Shown piece by piece: positions 25,251 to 37,743 of a DNA stretch of 64,000 bases. Source of the DNA: Botrytis cinerea B05.10. Its lineage: Eukaryota > Ascomycota > Leotiomycetes > Helotiales > Sclerotiniaceae. Made by a program: the position numbers and the translations under genes. Under the pieces are notes generated by a model, which ran no database searches, was not told where the DNA came from, and worked only from the letters and a program-made list of their open reading frames with translations. The stretch spans positions 2,604,001-2,668,000 of the forward strand of contig NC_037312.1 of NCBI RefSeq assembly GCF_000143535.2, in the 5' to 3' direction. The stretch's first letter is position 1, and each line of letters starts with the position of its first letter.

Positions 25251-28200
25251 TGTGAAATGTGATGTTGGTACACAACAAATTCTAGAAGTCGGAACGTGCC
25301 TTTGGGTGGCGGCGTGGTCGGACTTGATTCTCAAGTTTGTTGAATGCGACAACTTAAACTGTGTGTCGCAAGTGAGGAGTACCTTTGGATGGCATAAGAT
25401 TTGTTGCCGGTTGGTAGTTCCAGTTATTTGTTGATCCTCACTCGATTTAGATTATTTTGGGTCCTATTCCTTCTTCCCAAGCAAACTCTCAAGTTTCCCA
25501 ACTTTGTGTTTCCACCATCAAATTCCCGGTGTATTTTAATCTCTCGAGTCAATCTGTTGACTCTGGTGAATCAAGGTGCTATCGAATGCTCCGAACGGGA
25601 TCTCTTTTTGTGACTGAAATTTCAACTCCGATTCCAATTTCTCCCATTCATTTCTCCCAATCTCCTAGTCAGTTTCGCAGTTTCCGTAGTTATCGACGCT
25701 GCTGCCAAGTTCCCGTATTCGAGTGTGGCAATCAAACTCGTATCTCGTCGCAAAGAATTGAACGAGATCCAAACGAGTTGGCAGGAATGCGTGAAGGATT
25801 TGTGAGTTTTTCAGGTATCCTTATTAGGACGCGCAAGAACAAGAATGCAATAGCAACACGAAGGATTGGACAGCCCTCAAATCCGGGCAGTGACGATAGG
25901 TGAAACGAAAGTGGACAAGATCTTGGACATCTTGGGTTGTTACAGAGAGAGAGAGGGTGTGTGTGGTGGCCCTGGTGGGTGAGGCAGGGCAAGGCAGGAC
26001 AGGGTAGTTTGTGTTTAATTTGAAGGATATGAAGCCCAAGCTTTTTTGCCCGGGCTATCTCGACGCTATCACGCTATCGCACATTATCAGTCTATTTCAA
26101 TCCACTATTGCATCCGCGTTCCTTAATCTGAATCAGCCGGGTGAAAGTTTGTGATTTATTTGCGAAGGAGATGATGACTAGTGAGCGAGTGCATAATAGG
26201 AGATTATATCTATGTCGTCTCCTTTTCACTCCTCACTCCTCTCTCTCCTCTCACTCCTCTCTCTCCTCTCCTCTCTCTCCTCTCCTCTCCTCTCCTTCAT
26301 TTCTTTCCTATCCCATCACATGATCGACATCATCATCCCTCCTCTCCTCGTCCATCACCAATCACAGCCGAAATGAGACAGACAATCGGCCTTCATCTTC
26401 ATGCCCACTTTACTCCATCACGCACTCCACTCCACTAATGTCAGGGGTTAGAATTTTGATGTGCCTTTTCCCGACCTTGGCGCCATGGGATTGGTGGCTG
26501 GTGATTATGAAAGAGTCGCCCTCGGGGATAAGGAACATGATCACGTGCGTTGCAAAATATCGGTTGGTTTGAAAGCTCACGCTGAATCGTGGCGCAGCTA
26601 TCAAATGGTGTTTCGGGAGAAGAATTGGCGACCCGATCATTCCGTCCATCGTGTTAGTGTTGTTGTAGAGAGCATGAGGAGATATTCATTGGCCATCGAA
26701 TAACCACAACCAGCACTTAAAATAGACACGGCGCATCTCGGCAGATATCTTGATTGTTAAAAGCTATGAGATATTCCCTCAGTGGCCATCCTATGCAAGT
26801 CCTTGAGGCTGAGGGGCCAAACGGTAGTTGTCGTGGGGTGGTAATACAGGGCGTAGACCCAGATTTGGATGAATATGGATATAATCGTCAAAGAGGTATG
26901 GCGAAGAAAGTGATAGTGATCATGATAGTGGATTTGGAACCTATGACGATGATTTGGTTGGGGGCGAGAATGATGTGCAATTGAACTATGGGGTGCTGCA
27001 TTGCAGTCGTAGATATAGCTGGCTTGCACCAAAGGCTCCACAAGGCTATGAAGTCTATGTGCCATTCTCGTACTCTCCTCTCCTGATTACAGTCAACAGT
27101 CCTGAGCATCTAATCAATGCTCGTGCGGAAGTAGAAGTGGTGATAAGTATTCGTTTTTCGCGCATTATTATCACCTTGGCCATACTTTAAAGTTGCCATT
27201 GAAGTTTCTTTCTATTCACATGCTAATGAGGACTCTGAGATCCACATAACCTCAGAGAACAAGAATCTGAGAGCACGCTCTTCGTCCAGAGTCAGGTACT
27301 CTTAAATTCACACTGTAGCTTTACTCGACTTGCTTGGAACTTGAGAGTATTGAGAGCTGCTAGCGAGCATTTGATGAATGCCTACCCTTCCTTCCTTTAC
27401 TACTCTACCCTATCTTCTTCCTCTACATTATTGTTGATGTAGCAACCAACTTCCAAGCCTACAGGCAATCAAGCCAAATTCGGAACCAAATAGTTTGTGC
27501 TAGTTCACAAAGTGCTCAAAAAAGATTCTGCTTAGTCTGATAAGATATTATCATCAAAGAGCCTCGTTACCTCTACTTGAACTGCCTTACTGTATTGCAT
27601 TCATGGGCCCAGCGCTTATCGTTTCAAATTTCTCACTGCCTTTATTCAAAGTGGCCAATCTGACGTCAAGCTACTTCACTTCTCCTAAATGAAAAGAATA
27701 GATAGTGTGGTCATTTCGAGAATTTGAGAAACTCCTGTATCGCCATGATACCTAAAAAGTATACATGCATTCTCATTCCACTATTATTATGACAAGAAAG
27801 TAGCTGCTGAATGCGTAAATTCTGCTTGAAGGTAGTCGTTCGGGGTAAAGACTTGGATTTGATCGGTACAGGATGATGTTTAAGTAACACTTTCCCTCGA
27901 GTATTTGCTGTATGCCCGGGGAAGCACGATGCCAAGTTTTATCTTTATCACCTCGCATTTACACAGGGGGTAGATTGATATTCAAAATCTGATAAGGAGG
28001 CTGTACCGAAACTTCGATAGAGGAACTCGCACGATATCTATATGTGTATCTGGTATTCAAGCTGATCACGAGAACCCGAGTGCTCGGGAATGCTCTCACT
28101 TTGATTTATATTCTCAGTTGTCTACTTGTCATGAATCACTAATCTATGGGACCTTCAAGTCAATGAATCTCTAGTATTCTACCAGTTATGAAGTTCTTCG

Positions 28201-28716
28201 CAGTTGATATTTGACACCAACCCGCCAACTACATAGCATGGACACCAGAATGCTTAATTTTGACCGCTCATGTTCTGCAATTCAAATTTATTTCGCATCT
28301 TCGAGCTTGAACTTAAAGTTTCGTGTTCCTAAAGCTTCTATCAAGCATTCGCAGATTTAAGAGCTGGGACATATGTGACCTGCACCGGATTCACTTGTCA
28401 CGTACCAAGGTATCTATTGTTTCCGTCTATTGACTTGTCAATTCAATTGATATGGCTGAGTCACCCTGGAGCTTCTTCGTTTGTTTGCTAATCTCCAAGC
28501 ATTCGAAACGTTCAACTACACCTCTTTCCTTCTTTAAATCAGACAATTTTCTGAGCTTTACACATCTACTACCTGTCCCTCCTGGACCTGTACTACTATA
28601 TTCACTATACTCCTCTATTCACTTATCCCTTTCCAATCCGTTACGTCTTGGAGGTATCACGGTGTAACTCATAATCGGTTGGTCGTGGCTAATCGAGTGT
28701 TCATCGGTCTAACCAG
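25251..28716. other. Long gene-poor region, probable promoter/5' region of the Cys-rich protein gene
   Basis: About 3.5 kb with no open frame that I can relate to a protein family. The longest (25457-25903, plus) is 148 codons of low-information sequence. A pyrimidine tract made of CTCTCTCCT units lies at 26218-26295, and tracts of this kind are common upstream of fungal genes. The remainder looks like unique intergenic sequence. Confidence 0.5.
26218..26295. repeat. CT-rich low-complexity tract
   Basis: Pyrimidine tract built from CTCCT and CTCT units, about 1 kb upstream of the minus-strand gene starting at 25250. Confidence 0.9.
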
Positions 28717-31230
28717 TTTTGTTGCATATCTGAAAAACGTCATCATCTGAGGGGTTCCAATCCAAATTGATCGAGATCTCTCCTCTCAACAGTTTTGAGT
28801 TTTGTTGCACATCTGAAAGATTGTGTATTGTTCGAGGGTTTCAAATCCAACTGGATTGAAATCTCTTTCTGCAGACATCTTGAGATATGCAACAATTTTG
28901 AAATTTATACCAAGGTCGAACACCTGACCTAATTCTTCAAAGTAGAAAGATGGAAAGTTTTTTTGCATATTTAAAAGAAAATATTATTTGAGAGATCCCA
29001 ATCCAAACAGATTAAAACCTCTTCATTCAATAATCTCGAGATATGCAATAAAGCCAAACACCTGTTCTAATTCTTCGAAGTAGAAATATAGAAAGTTTTG
29101 TTGCATGCCTAAATACTATATTGTTTGAGGAATCCAAATCCAAGTCGATCGATACTTCTTATAAATATTTTGAGGTATACAATAAAACCAAACACCTGAT
29201 CTAAGTCTTCCAAGTAGAAACACAAGAAATTTTGTGGCATATCTGAAGAACTATATTGCTTGAAACATCCAAATCCAAATCGGTTGAAACCTCTCTATCC
29301 AATAATCTTGAGATATGTAACAAACCTCTTACTTTCTTAATTCGAAGAGCCAGGCCAGGTGCTAGCGACCCTAGTATTTGTTGCATATCTGAAAGACTGA
29401 ATTATTCGGGGGGCCCAAATCCAACTGGATTGAAGCCTTTCATCCAGCAATTTTGAGATATAAAAATCCCACTTTCTTAATTCGAAGAACCAGGTCAGGT
29501 ATTAACGACCCTCGGGGGGGTTTTTTTTTTGCATATCTGATAGACTATACTCTTAAGATGATCCTCAATCCAAATCGATTGACACCACCACTTCTTGCAA
29601 AGGATTTGAGATATGCAACAAAATTTCCTATCTCTTCACTTCAAAAAATCGGGTCAAGTGTTTAGTCTTATTCATATATATGAGAGTATAGCTTTTGGGG
29701 ATCCTCAATCCAACTCTATCCTCCTTCTTTTCTCCCACTGATCTTGACAAAGGCTCCCTCCAGTGACTTAATAAGTGTGTGAATCCTCTCGATTTTGTTG
29801 CGTATCTGAAGATCAAAATAGTCCGAATCCTTTTTGCGGTACTACACACTGTCAACATGCTTTTTCAGATATAGCAAGACCTACTCTGGCCCTACCACTT
29901 GGACGAAGACGGGGAGCAATCATTTTAAACAAGTATATCGAAAACATTTCTTGTATATCTGAAGATCCAGTACAATCGAACCCATTTCATAATACTGCAA
30001 TCTGTTAATTTGTCCTCTCCAGATATACAACAACACTTTCATTCCCTTGACATTTGAACATGAACATCGCATGTCACACATCGCAGAACTAAAGAAGAAA
30101 AAAGATGAAAACTAACTGGAGCATTACAATCTGTTATCATTTCATCCTCAGATACGCAACACAAATATCCATTCCCTCAATATGCAGAAGGAAGAGAAAG
30201 ATGATTGGATGCTAGAGATGCTCCAAAATCAAAAGTTACAATCAAACTATCTGAATCTAGAGACTTCAATTTCGGAAACTAGCTGGAGCGCTACAAATTT
30301 TCCACAATTTTCCTTAGACGTGCAATATGCAACAGGGTTTTTTGTTTCCTTCGATATGATATCGAGGAGGAAAGAGATGGGATATCAATGCCACAGATCA
30401 GATCAGGTCAGATTAGATCAGAGCTTTGTTTTGTTACACATCTGATTTTAGAAAAAATGAATTTTAATGACCGATTGGAGTGTTACAATTCCTTTCCTTT
30501 TGTGTGTGGGAGAGGGAGAAGGAGAGAGACAATAAACCAATCTACTTCCTTCAACTTCGAAAACTAGCTATAGCACTCTAAACTCTTTCCTTTTATAAAT
30601 TCTTAAATATATAATAAAACTCTCTATTTCTTTTAATCTCGAAACTCGGAACTCAATTATAGTACTCACTATAATCTCTCATCTTTTTATCTTTTCCTCA
30701 ATTTAAATATACAGTAACAAAACTTTTTATTTTATTTTTTTTTCAATTTCGAAAACTAATTATAATATTCTAAACTCTTTCCTTTTATAGGATTATAAAT
30801 ATACAATAAAACTCTTTATTCCTTTTAATCTTGAAATTCGAAATTCAATTATAGTATTTACTATAATCTTTTTCTTCTTTTCTTTTCTTTTTTCAAATTC
30901 AAATATATAATAATAAAACTCTTTATTTTATCTCCTCCAATTTCAAAAACTAATCATAGCACTCTAAAACTCTTTCCTTTCATAGGTTCTTAGATATATA
31001 ATAATAAAACTTTTTATTTTATTTTATCTTATTTTTTCCAACTTCGAAAACTAACTATAACATTCTAAACTCTTTTCTTCTACAGATTCTGAAATACACA
31101 ATAACAAACCCCTCTATCCCCTCCCCTCCCCTCCCCTCCATATCATCTCCCCCAACTGCAGCACTCACTACAACCTCTCACCTCTTTATCCTTTTCTCCG
31201 ATTCTTAAATATACAACAACAAAACCCTGC
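28717..31230. repeat. Degenerate tandem array of about 130-165-bp units with internal inverted motifs
   Basis: Units begin with TTTTGTTGCATATCTGAAAG or variants (near 28717, 28802, 28959, 29097, 29230, 29376, 29525), continue through a conserved AATCCAAATCCAA.TCGATTGAAACCTC block, and then contain the complementary motif CTTGAGATATGCAACAA (near 28880, 29036, 29170, 29308, 29605). Each unit thus has a 13-bp inverted pair separated by about 65-75 bp. Unit tails carry either an ACCAAACACCTGATCTAATT block or a CTTTCTTAATTCGAAGA.CCAGG block. After about 29.9 kb the units decay but the motif persists as AGATATACAACAA or AATATACAATAAAACTC at roughly 90-120-bp spacing to about 31.2 kb. No coding sequence is evident. 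The origin is unknown. Confidence 0.75.
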
Positions 31231-31437
31231 ATCCCCTCCATTCAAAAACCCAACTACATACATATATACATACATACATACAGCACCGCACCGCACCGCA
31301 TCGCACCGCACCCCAGAATCTCTTTCCTTCTCCATCTTTCCATATTTTTCTTTCCGCAGACATCCATACTTGTGAACAAAACGCGTCTAGAGATGGGATG
31401 GGATGGGATGGGATGGGATGAGATGGGATGGGATAGG
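31110..31437. repeat. Cluster of simple repeats: (CCCCT)n, (CATA)n, (GCACC)n, (GGGAT)n
   Basis: Four short-period repeats lie in about 330 bp: CTCCC near 31110-31137, CATA near 31256-31281, GCACC near 31283-31312, and GGGAT near 31392-31437. A GC dinucleotide run follows at 31612-31625. Confidence 0.9.
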
Positions 31438-32192
31438 AGATCGAAGTAGAATGAAATAAATCGAAATGAAATAAAGCAAAGTAAAACATATCAAACGAGA
31501 ATATACATCACTTAATCTCAGAGACCCAGACGATATACCCTCCCTACCCTCCCTACCCTACCCTACCTCATCTGATATCCTGGACTACAATCACCTACTA
31601 GCAGCAGAGAAGCGCGCGCGCGCGAGAGTGAGAATCCCATTTCAAACATATTGTGTATATCTCATCTATATTTTCCATGTCACAAGATACATATACATGT
31701 CGTGCGTGTATTCATTCCAAAGTTCGACATCACAATGAACATCCCACCTCATCACACGTCAGTCAACAATACAACATACACACAACCGAAAAGTGAATAT
31801 GATAAATCGTGTATTTCTATTCATTTACCATTCCCAATCCCTTCATCCCTAAATTATGCATTGATTCATTGCCATTGCCATTGATTGATAGGAAACCTCC
31901 AAACTGGCAAGACCCGGTCCAAACTCCCTCCCCTACAGATTACCTAGCACCAAAGCCAACCCCGAGCCCGAACCCAAACCGACATCAATATGATCTTAAA
32001 ACGACTAATTCCAATCCATCATTCCTTACTTCTTTTCATCATCCCCATCATTTCATACCCCCCACTTGCGCGTCGTTGCAATGGCATCATAACAATTGCA
32101 ATCCCCACCAATCGCTTCACCACTGCGCAAGCGAAGTGCCCCTAACCCGGACATCCCCAAACAACGAACGTCTAAGCTTCATCTCATCTGAT
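31438..32192. other. Intergenic, 3' flank of the RCR gene
   Basis: No gene is recognised. Apart from the (GC)n run near 31612-31625 the sequence looks unique. An apparent plus-strand open frame through here is the shadow of the minus-strand RCR gene and its 3' flank. Confidence 0.5.
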
Positions 32193-32791
32193 TTATCGGA
32201 CGATTCCATCTCCCTCGGTGTGTTTTGTAGGTGGTGGACCCATTGGTGCTTGATAAACATCATCCCCGCCTCTCGTGTAGGCATTTGGTGGTTGTTGCAA
32301 TTCAATATCTGGTTGACCATGTTGGCCATGATGACCGTAATATCCGTCATTGCTATTGAAAGTGTTGCCGGTTTGTTGGGGTGGGATTTGTCCATTTGCA
32401 GTGTACATGGGAGGAGGAGGTCCATAGTTGTAAGGTGCAGGTTGGTTGTACTGACCATATGGAGGTGGCTTGGCCATCCAGCCTGTACCATACATTGGTT
32501 GGATGCCTTGACGACGACGACGACGGGAGTTGATGCATCTGGCGATATATGTTAGTGGATTTGCAGTGAGAATGTTGCAGAAAGGGATGTTGATATGGCG
32601 AGGAAAGTATAAGCCCGAGAGAAGCTAGGATATAAACGGTGCCAGTGACGCCTGTTGGAAATAAAAACAACTTACGATAAACCGAAAGCCAGAAGAATAA
32701 AGGCAAGAATTATAAGAACCAGTACCACCCATCGTCCCCAACTGCCCCATGTCGAATAACAGTTTCCATAGTAATCGCAGCTGTAAGCCAT
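32193..32791 (-). CDS. RCR-domain protein (Rcr1/Rcr2-like membrane protein, 153 aa)
   Basis: Exons are 32791-32676 and 32538-32193 with a 137-bp intron (GTAAGT..CCAG). The short luminal N-terminus (MAYSCDYYGNCYSTWGSWG) is followed by one transmembrane helix (about residues 21-38). Next come a CINSRRRRRQGIQPMYGTGWM segment and a proline/tyrosine-rich tail. The basic stretch after the helix and the arginine-to-MYGTGW block are typical of the RCR (regulation of chitin deposition, Congo red resistance) family. In yeast, Rcr1 and Rcr2 act in endosome/vacuole trafficking of plasma-membrane proteins. A PPPY motif at residues 63-66 fits the known binding of Rcr proteins to the Rsp5 ubiquitin ligase. 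The function here is inferred from the family. Confidence 0.85.
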
Positions 32792-32939
32792 TTTATTAGT
32801 TTCGTCACTAATATCCGTTCTTGGAATTGCGAGGATGTGGATGTGTTGAAGAATGGTAAATCAGTTGAGCGATGACGATGTGAATATTTGGAGGGTTGAA
32901 TATCGCTCGATGTGTATAAGTGTATCGAGAATTACCGAA

Positions 32940-32941
32940 GT

Positions 32942-32972
<31 letters not shown>

Positions 32973-33015
32973 GTGTGTGTGTATGTGTGTGTGTATGTGT
33001 ATATGTATGTGTGTG
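32940..33015. repeat. (TGTATG)n microsatellite
   Basis: TGTATG/TGTGTA repeats a short distance upstream (about 150 bp) of the RCR gene start codon. Confidence 0.9.
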
Positions 33016-33522
33016 CGAGAGTGTAAAACACAAGAGGAGTGAAGGTATTGTGGAAGTTATACGTCTTTCGCAATAATCACAGCTCACAGCTCACAGCGCA
33101 CAGCTCACAGACAACAAGCAAGAAAGATAGAAAGAGGTTGGGTAAGAGAAATAGGAAATTGACTTACTTATTAGCAACATCATCACCAAAGTCATTGCTT
33201 TGCCTCTTGGCAATCATCTGCGTTAGCACAGCCATGATTTCGTTGGCACGATTATAATATTCAGCTGATTTTAGGTTGGCACACCCGTCATTGCAAGGAA
33301 GAGAGCGCGAGGGAATTATTCTGATATTTGAATTAATAAATCCTTATCGTGGCAAAGAGGATGCGCGGCGACGGGGGTGGTGGGTGGGCTGAGAGAGGAT
33401 GATGGTTGGGTTCTTGTTTTTGCGGGGTAAGCAAGATGATGGATGGATGGATTGATTGATTGTTGAATATCAGAGAGAGAGAATATTATGACATGAAAAG
33501 AGGTTGAATAGGAACGGAGGAG

Positions 33523-33594
33523 AGATTGAGAGATTGAGAGATTGAGAGATTGAGAGATTGAGAGATTGAGAGATTGAGAGATTGAGAGACGGAG
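33523..33594. repeat. (ATTGAGAG)n octamer repeat
   Basis: About eight perfect tandem copies of the 8-mer ATTGAGAG, with further degenerate copies to about 33620. Confidence 0.92.
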
Positions 33595-33667
33595 AGTTCG
33601 AAAGACGGAGAGATTGAGAGGATGAGACAAGTATGGTTGATGCTTGGATCTTTTCAAAAGTAAAGTT

Positions 33668-34120
33668 AAATATATACATATACATATACACATACACATA
33701 CGCATACACAATACACAATACACATGCCCACACCCATACACATACGATTACGATTACAACTCGAAAAGGCAAAAGAAAGGCGAAGAAAGCAACTGGAGAT
33801 GCCCTCTAGCTGAGAGAGGAAAGGAAATCAATAGCTAAGAGACACACCGGCAAGGGACCTAGTTAGTAGCTTCTTTGGTGATAGGAATGAGGCTATGTTG
33901 TTGCAAAAAGCAAATCAGACTCGGGACTCGGGACTCGGATTGCGTGTGGGAGGGGAGAGAGAGAGAAAGAGAGAGAGAGAGAAAAAGAGAGAGACAAAGA
34001 GAGAGACAAAGAGACAAAGAGAGAGAGAGAGAGATGTATTGTGACGACAATGGTACCACTCAGAAGGGAAGAAAATACGAAATATACACACATACATACA
34101 CATACATACACATACACACA
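33668..34120. repeat. Cluster of CATACA-, GA- and ACATAC-type microsatellites
   Basis: TACATA/CACATA repeats at about 33668-33745, a GA/GAGACAAA purine tract at about 33955-34035, and ACATACAC repeats at about 34085-34120. Confidence 0.9.
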
Positions 34121-34179
34121 TGCACATTACAGGACATTGCTCAAGGGATTACGTAGATGTGGATCTCTCTCTTGTTCGC

Positions 34180-34280
34180 TCTCTCCCTTCCCTTCCCTTC
34201 CCTTCCCTTCGTATCGACCATCCACCAGCAGACCATCAACCATCAACCATCAACCATCCACCAGCAACCATCAATCAATC
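34180..34280. repeat. (CCCTT)n followed by (ACCATCA)n repeats
   Basis: A CCCTT pentamer run (about 34185-34212) is followed by repeats of CAACCATC and ATCAATCA. Confidence 0.85.
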
Positions 34281-34495
34281 AATCACATCCATCCCCTTCC
34301 CGAACATTCCGGAGCACGCGAGAAGGGAGAGAAGTGAAGTGAGGTTGAAGTGAGGTTGAAGTGAGGGTTGGAAATATTCCATACATACTTATATTACTAA
34401 TAAAGTTACTAGAGAGGTCAGTGGCCACTCTAAGCCTTACTTGCATGGAAAATGCTCCCTCCTTGACACGCATGCCGCATCATAATCATACATCT

Positions 34496-34538
34496 ACAGA
34501 TATACAGATATACAGATATACAGATATACAGATATACA
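34496..34538. repeat. (AGATATAC)n octamer repeat
   Basis: Five tandem copies of AGATATAC. Shorter CCAT-type repeats follow at about 34657-34672 and 34812-34832. Confidence 0.92.
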
Positions 34539-35084
34539 AAGAGAGAGTAATAACTGCTCCATCTTCCTCTTTTTATTATAATATATATATACATACATAC
34601 ACACACACTACATCCATCACATATCAACAGCAACCAGAGAGACCTCGTATATATCCATCCATCCATCCATCCCAATCAATCACACGCAACCAACCAATAA
34701 ATATCAAACATCAATTGGTCCCTCCCTCTCTCTCCAAGAACCATCGATCCGTTCACATCCGACTCGTTCATCCCATATATTCCAAATCTCGTCACTCGTT
34801 AATAAGCTTACATCCATCCATCCATCCATCCCTCCCTCCAAGAAGGTCCGTCATACTCCATCCAATTCCACTTCATGCAATTCCCCCAAAATTAACGGTA
34901 GAGTTTTATTAGTTGCCCAGTAATAAATAATTAAATAATAAATAACAACAACAATAACAACAGCTAGCTACCTTCCCAGTAACCTCAAGAGCATCCAACG
35001 CTCCGTCACAGCCCTATCCACACCCACCATACCATCTAGATTCCAGCCAGATACTTTCCCCATCCTTCTTCTTGAATTTTCCAT

Positions 35085-35286
35085 TTCCACTACCATTTCC
35101 ACTACCACTACCACTACCACTACCACTAACATTTCCACTACCATTTCCACATCCACATCCATCTCCCCCAGCCTCGCCTCGCCGCGCCTCGCTCCTCAAA
35201 AACAAAAAAAAACAAAAAATAAAAGTTCAAAACCCTCCCTTCCTCCCAATTGTCTGTCTCAGCGATTCTCCCCCCCCCCCCCCCCG
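35085..35286. repeat. (CCACTA)n repeat and poly(C) tract
   Basis: CCACTACCATTT units fill 35085-35160, and a run of about 17 C residues lies at 35269-35285. A CTCC-rich stretch follows at about 35518-35546. Confidence 0.88.
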
Positions 35287-36822
35287 TCTTCTTCAATCAC
35301 ACCCCCCTCTCGCCAACCCATCCAATCACGCCCGCGAATCCCTCCTCCATTCCTGCACGCCATGGGGCTATCCATGCCCGGTGCCAACGCATCAAACGTG
35401 CGGACTGTGCTTTTCTGAGAATTAAGGGCTGCCAGCGAAGCATGCGCGATGCATCTCTAAGCATGATTGTATGAAATGCCTGACGGGCCCTCTCCTCTGT
35501 CATTTCTTTTCTCCCCTTCCTCCCTCGCTCCCTCCCTCCCTCCCTCGAATCCTTTTCCCCGTCAATCCCAATTGTCCAGATGAGGGGAAAGGGAAGGAGG
35601 AGACCTCGATGTCTTTTCCATCGCTCGCTACTTCTGCCCATTGAAAAGCTCCCAGGATTCCAGTCATGATGGCGATTGCGATTGTGATTGCGATTGCGAT
35701 TGCTATACACATTACATACGATGCGCCGAGGAAATGATACGAGGTATAAAAGATAGGTGAGGCTCTCAATACGCCGTTGTGAACATTCGTATTCGCCTCG
35801 AACTCCTTTCCAGCATGTTCAATGTTCAATGTTTTGGCCAACTCGACTCGAGCCTCAAAGTACTTTATGGATGGAGGGCATCCGGTCACGAAACAGGTTA
35901 CGAAGGAGACGCGCGCATCTATAATACTTGAACATGGTCTCGCCACGAATGCTTTAAATAAAACTTCGGAATAAGCTGGGAATTAAGGATGTTCTACCAT
36001 GGGCAAATTCTACAGCGAGTTGACAGCGCATATGCAGTTGATAACAAGTCAATCTTCCCTCGAATGATTTTCATCCGAACACGAATTGCCAACATACCAG
36101 ATTCATCGTCATCCATTACCTCGTTCTATCATTGCCAAGATGCGACATTGCCCTAACGTATCGTCGAATACAAGACAAACACACAAGTCGTTTGAAGACT
36201 TTCCGAAAACCCTACATCTCACACTTCAGGACGATCGCATGAAAGATAAAAATATTTATACATATATATTGGGAATGGGAAAAACGCAAAGCACTCGTAG
36301 GAAACACGACTGGGCATGGAAGCGCAAAGTATGAATGTTTTAAATACAATGGTTCTCCGATTATTTCAACACACAGGTGCCACTATCTCATTTACCAACT
36401 GGCACCATCCAACACGCTGGATGTCGATCCCAATAACTCAACAACAAAACAGAGGGTCGTAAATTCGTCGCATCGTAGCAGACATGGCGCATCCTACCCA
36501 GAAGAATACAAGGAAATTTGATACATTTCTGTCCTGCTGTTCGGCCCACAGCATATCGAAAACCAGATGTCGAGGGGATCCTCGCCGACCGAGAAGGAAG
36601 AATTTGAAAATAATTAGAATTGGTTGCTGTGAGCTGAGGAGATATATTCGTGGTCCGCGAAGACCCCTTTCGAAGTTCGATCATTTATCATCCCATCTTT
36701 TCGCCATTTCATGTCGTTAATCATCGTTAATATCCGGAAAATTCGCACCCGCAATACTCCATCCAAACTTCACGACAAGATTTACTTGTTCTTGGACGAT
36801 CCATCATCCATCCTCCTTAGCA

Positions 36823-37743
36823 CTACTTATTCGCCCTTGCAACTAGCCATTGCAAAACGGCATCCAAATTCGTCTCCTCCTTAGCACTGATCCCATAACA
36901 GCTCACCTCTCTATGTCCTACACTCTTCAGATCCAACCTCTCAATCAACTCATCCACACTTAACTTGTTTTCCAAATCAGATTTATTTCCCAAGACCAAA
37001 AGAGGTATTCCTTGCAAGACGGGTTTTTCTAAAAGCAAATGAAGCTCATCTTTAGCGATTGGTAAGGCATCAGGATCGGCAGAGTCGACAATAAACACGA
37101 TGGCATTTACACCGCGACAATATCGCTCCCACATGGAGCGAAAGCGGGGTTGTCCACCCAAATCCCAACATTTGAGAGTGACATGACCTTTTTGGACACG
37201 CTTCATATTAAAACCGACGGTAGGAATGGAGCTATGAAGGGAAGTAAAATGTGGTCAGCTTGGAGCGGTTGCGCAACGTGGGGTCTACGAATATGCGAAC
37301 CCCGCTTCGATGAAATGAAGGCCGTGATAGGAAGGTATATGTATTTTCTCTTGGATGTGAAGGAAAGGAATCACCGTACTCAAGTGTAAATTCACCGCCC
37401 TGCACATTAACACCATCAGCATCTCGGCCAAAGTAAAAGGCTCCACATGGAAAGAAAAGGTGAGTGAAGATGAAGCTTACCGCTAGTACCCTTAACAAAG
37501 ATGTCTTTCCAGCATTCTGCAAACCGATCATCGTAATGTCCATTTCCGTAGCCCTAAACGGCAGATCACGAAGTTAGTTGATGGGGGACAGGGAATCTTA
37601 TTGAAATGCCTCTTTTAGAGGGTCGCTGTCAAAATGAAGATGTGCGCACAAGATTGGCGTCTTCGAGCAACAAACAGATGGCAAGAAACATACCAGAAAA
37701 GCCGCAGCAACCAATCATACACTCTTCTGAATATACTTGCCAT
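36823..37743 (-). CDS. ARL8: Arf-like small GTPase ARL8 (183 aa)
   Basis: Four exons: 37743-37694, 37553-37481, 37399-37380 (only 20 bp) and 37231-36823. The joined protein is 183 residues. It has all G motifs: GLQNAGKT (27-34), the switch I threonine in PTVGF (51-55), WDLGGQ (70-75), NKSD (130-133) and SAK (163-165). The run [20 protein letters not shown] is diagnostic for ARL8, which in animals sits on lysosomes and controls their transport and fusion. Residue 2 is Ala rather than the myristoylated Gly of Arf1, as expected for ARL8, which is N-acetylated. The C-terminus (ARANK) is complete. It is divergent from the RPA135 gene, with a 2.1-kb interval. The microexon is supported by restoration of GGEFTLDSIPTVG. 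Confidence 0.95.

Larger units (their letters stand above)
32792..36822. other. Gene-poor, microsatellite-dense region
   Basis: About 4 kb between the RCR gene start and the ARL8 stop codon. It contains many simple repeats (listed below) but no open frame with a convincing protein. Open frames here translate to runs such as SLSLSL, TYTHTYT, SISQSLN or GSGSGNG, i.e. translated microsatellites. The RCR gene promoter should lie in the first few hundred bases. The part from 35.6 to 36.8 kb is mostly unique sequence with no recognised feature. Confidence 0.55.

Noticed and set aside
31809..32555. 248-codon plus-strand frame
   Set aside because: Its second half is the complement of the RCR-domain gene and its first half has no recognisable feature.
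33316..34156. Several open frames up to 141 codons near the microsatellites
   Set aside because: They are translated simple repeats (SISQSLN, SLSLSL, TYTHTYT, RERERE) and overlap on both strands.
35500..35946. 148-codon minus-strand frame with an AIAIAIT hydrophobic run
   Set aside because: The hydrophobic run comes from a GCGATT repeat, and the rest shows no family resemblance or splice support.
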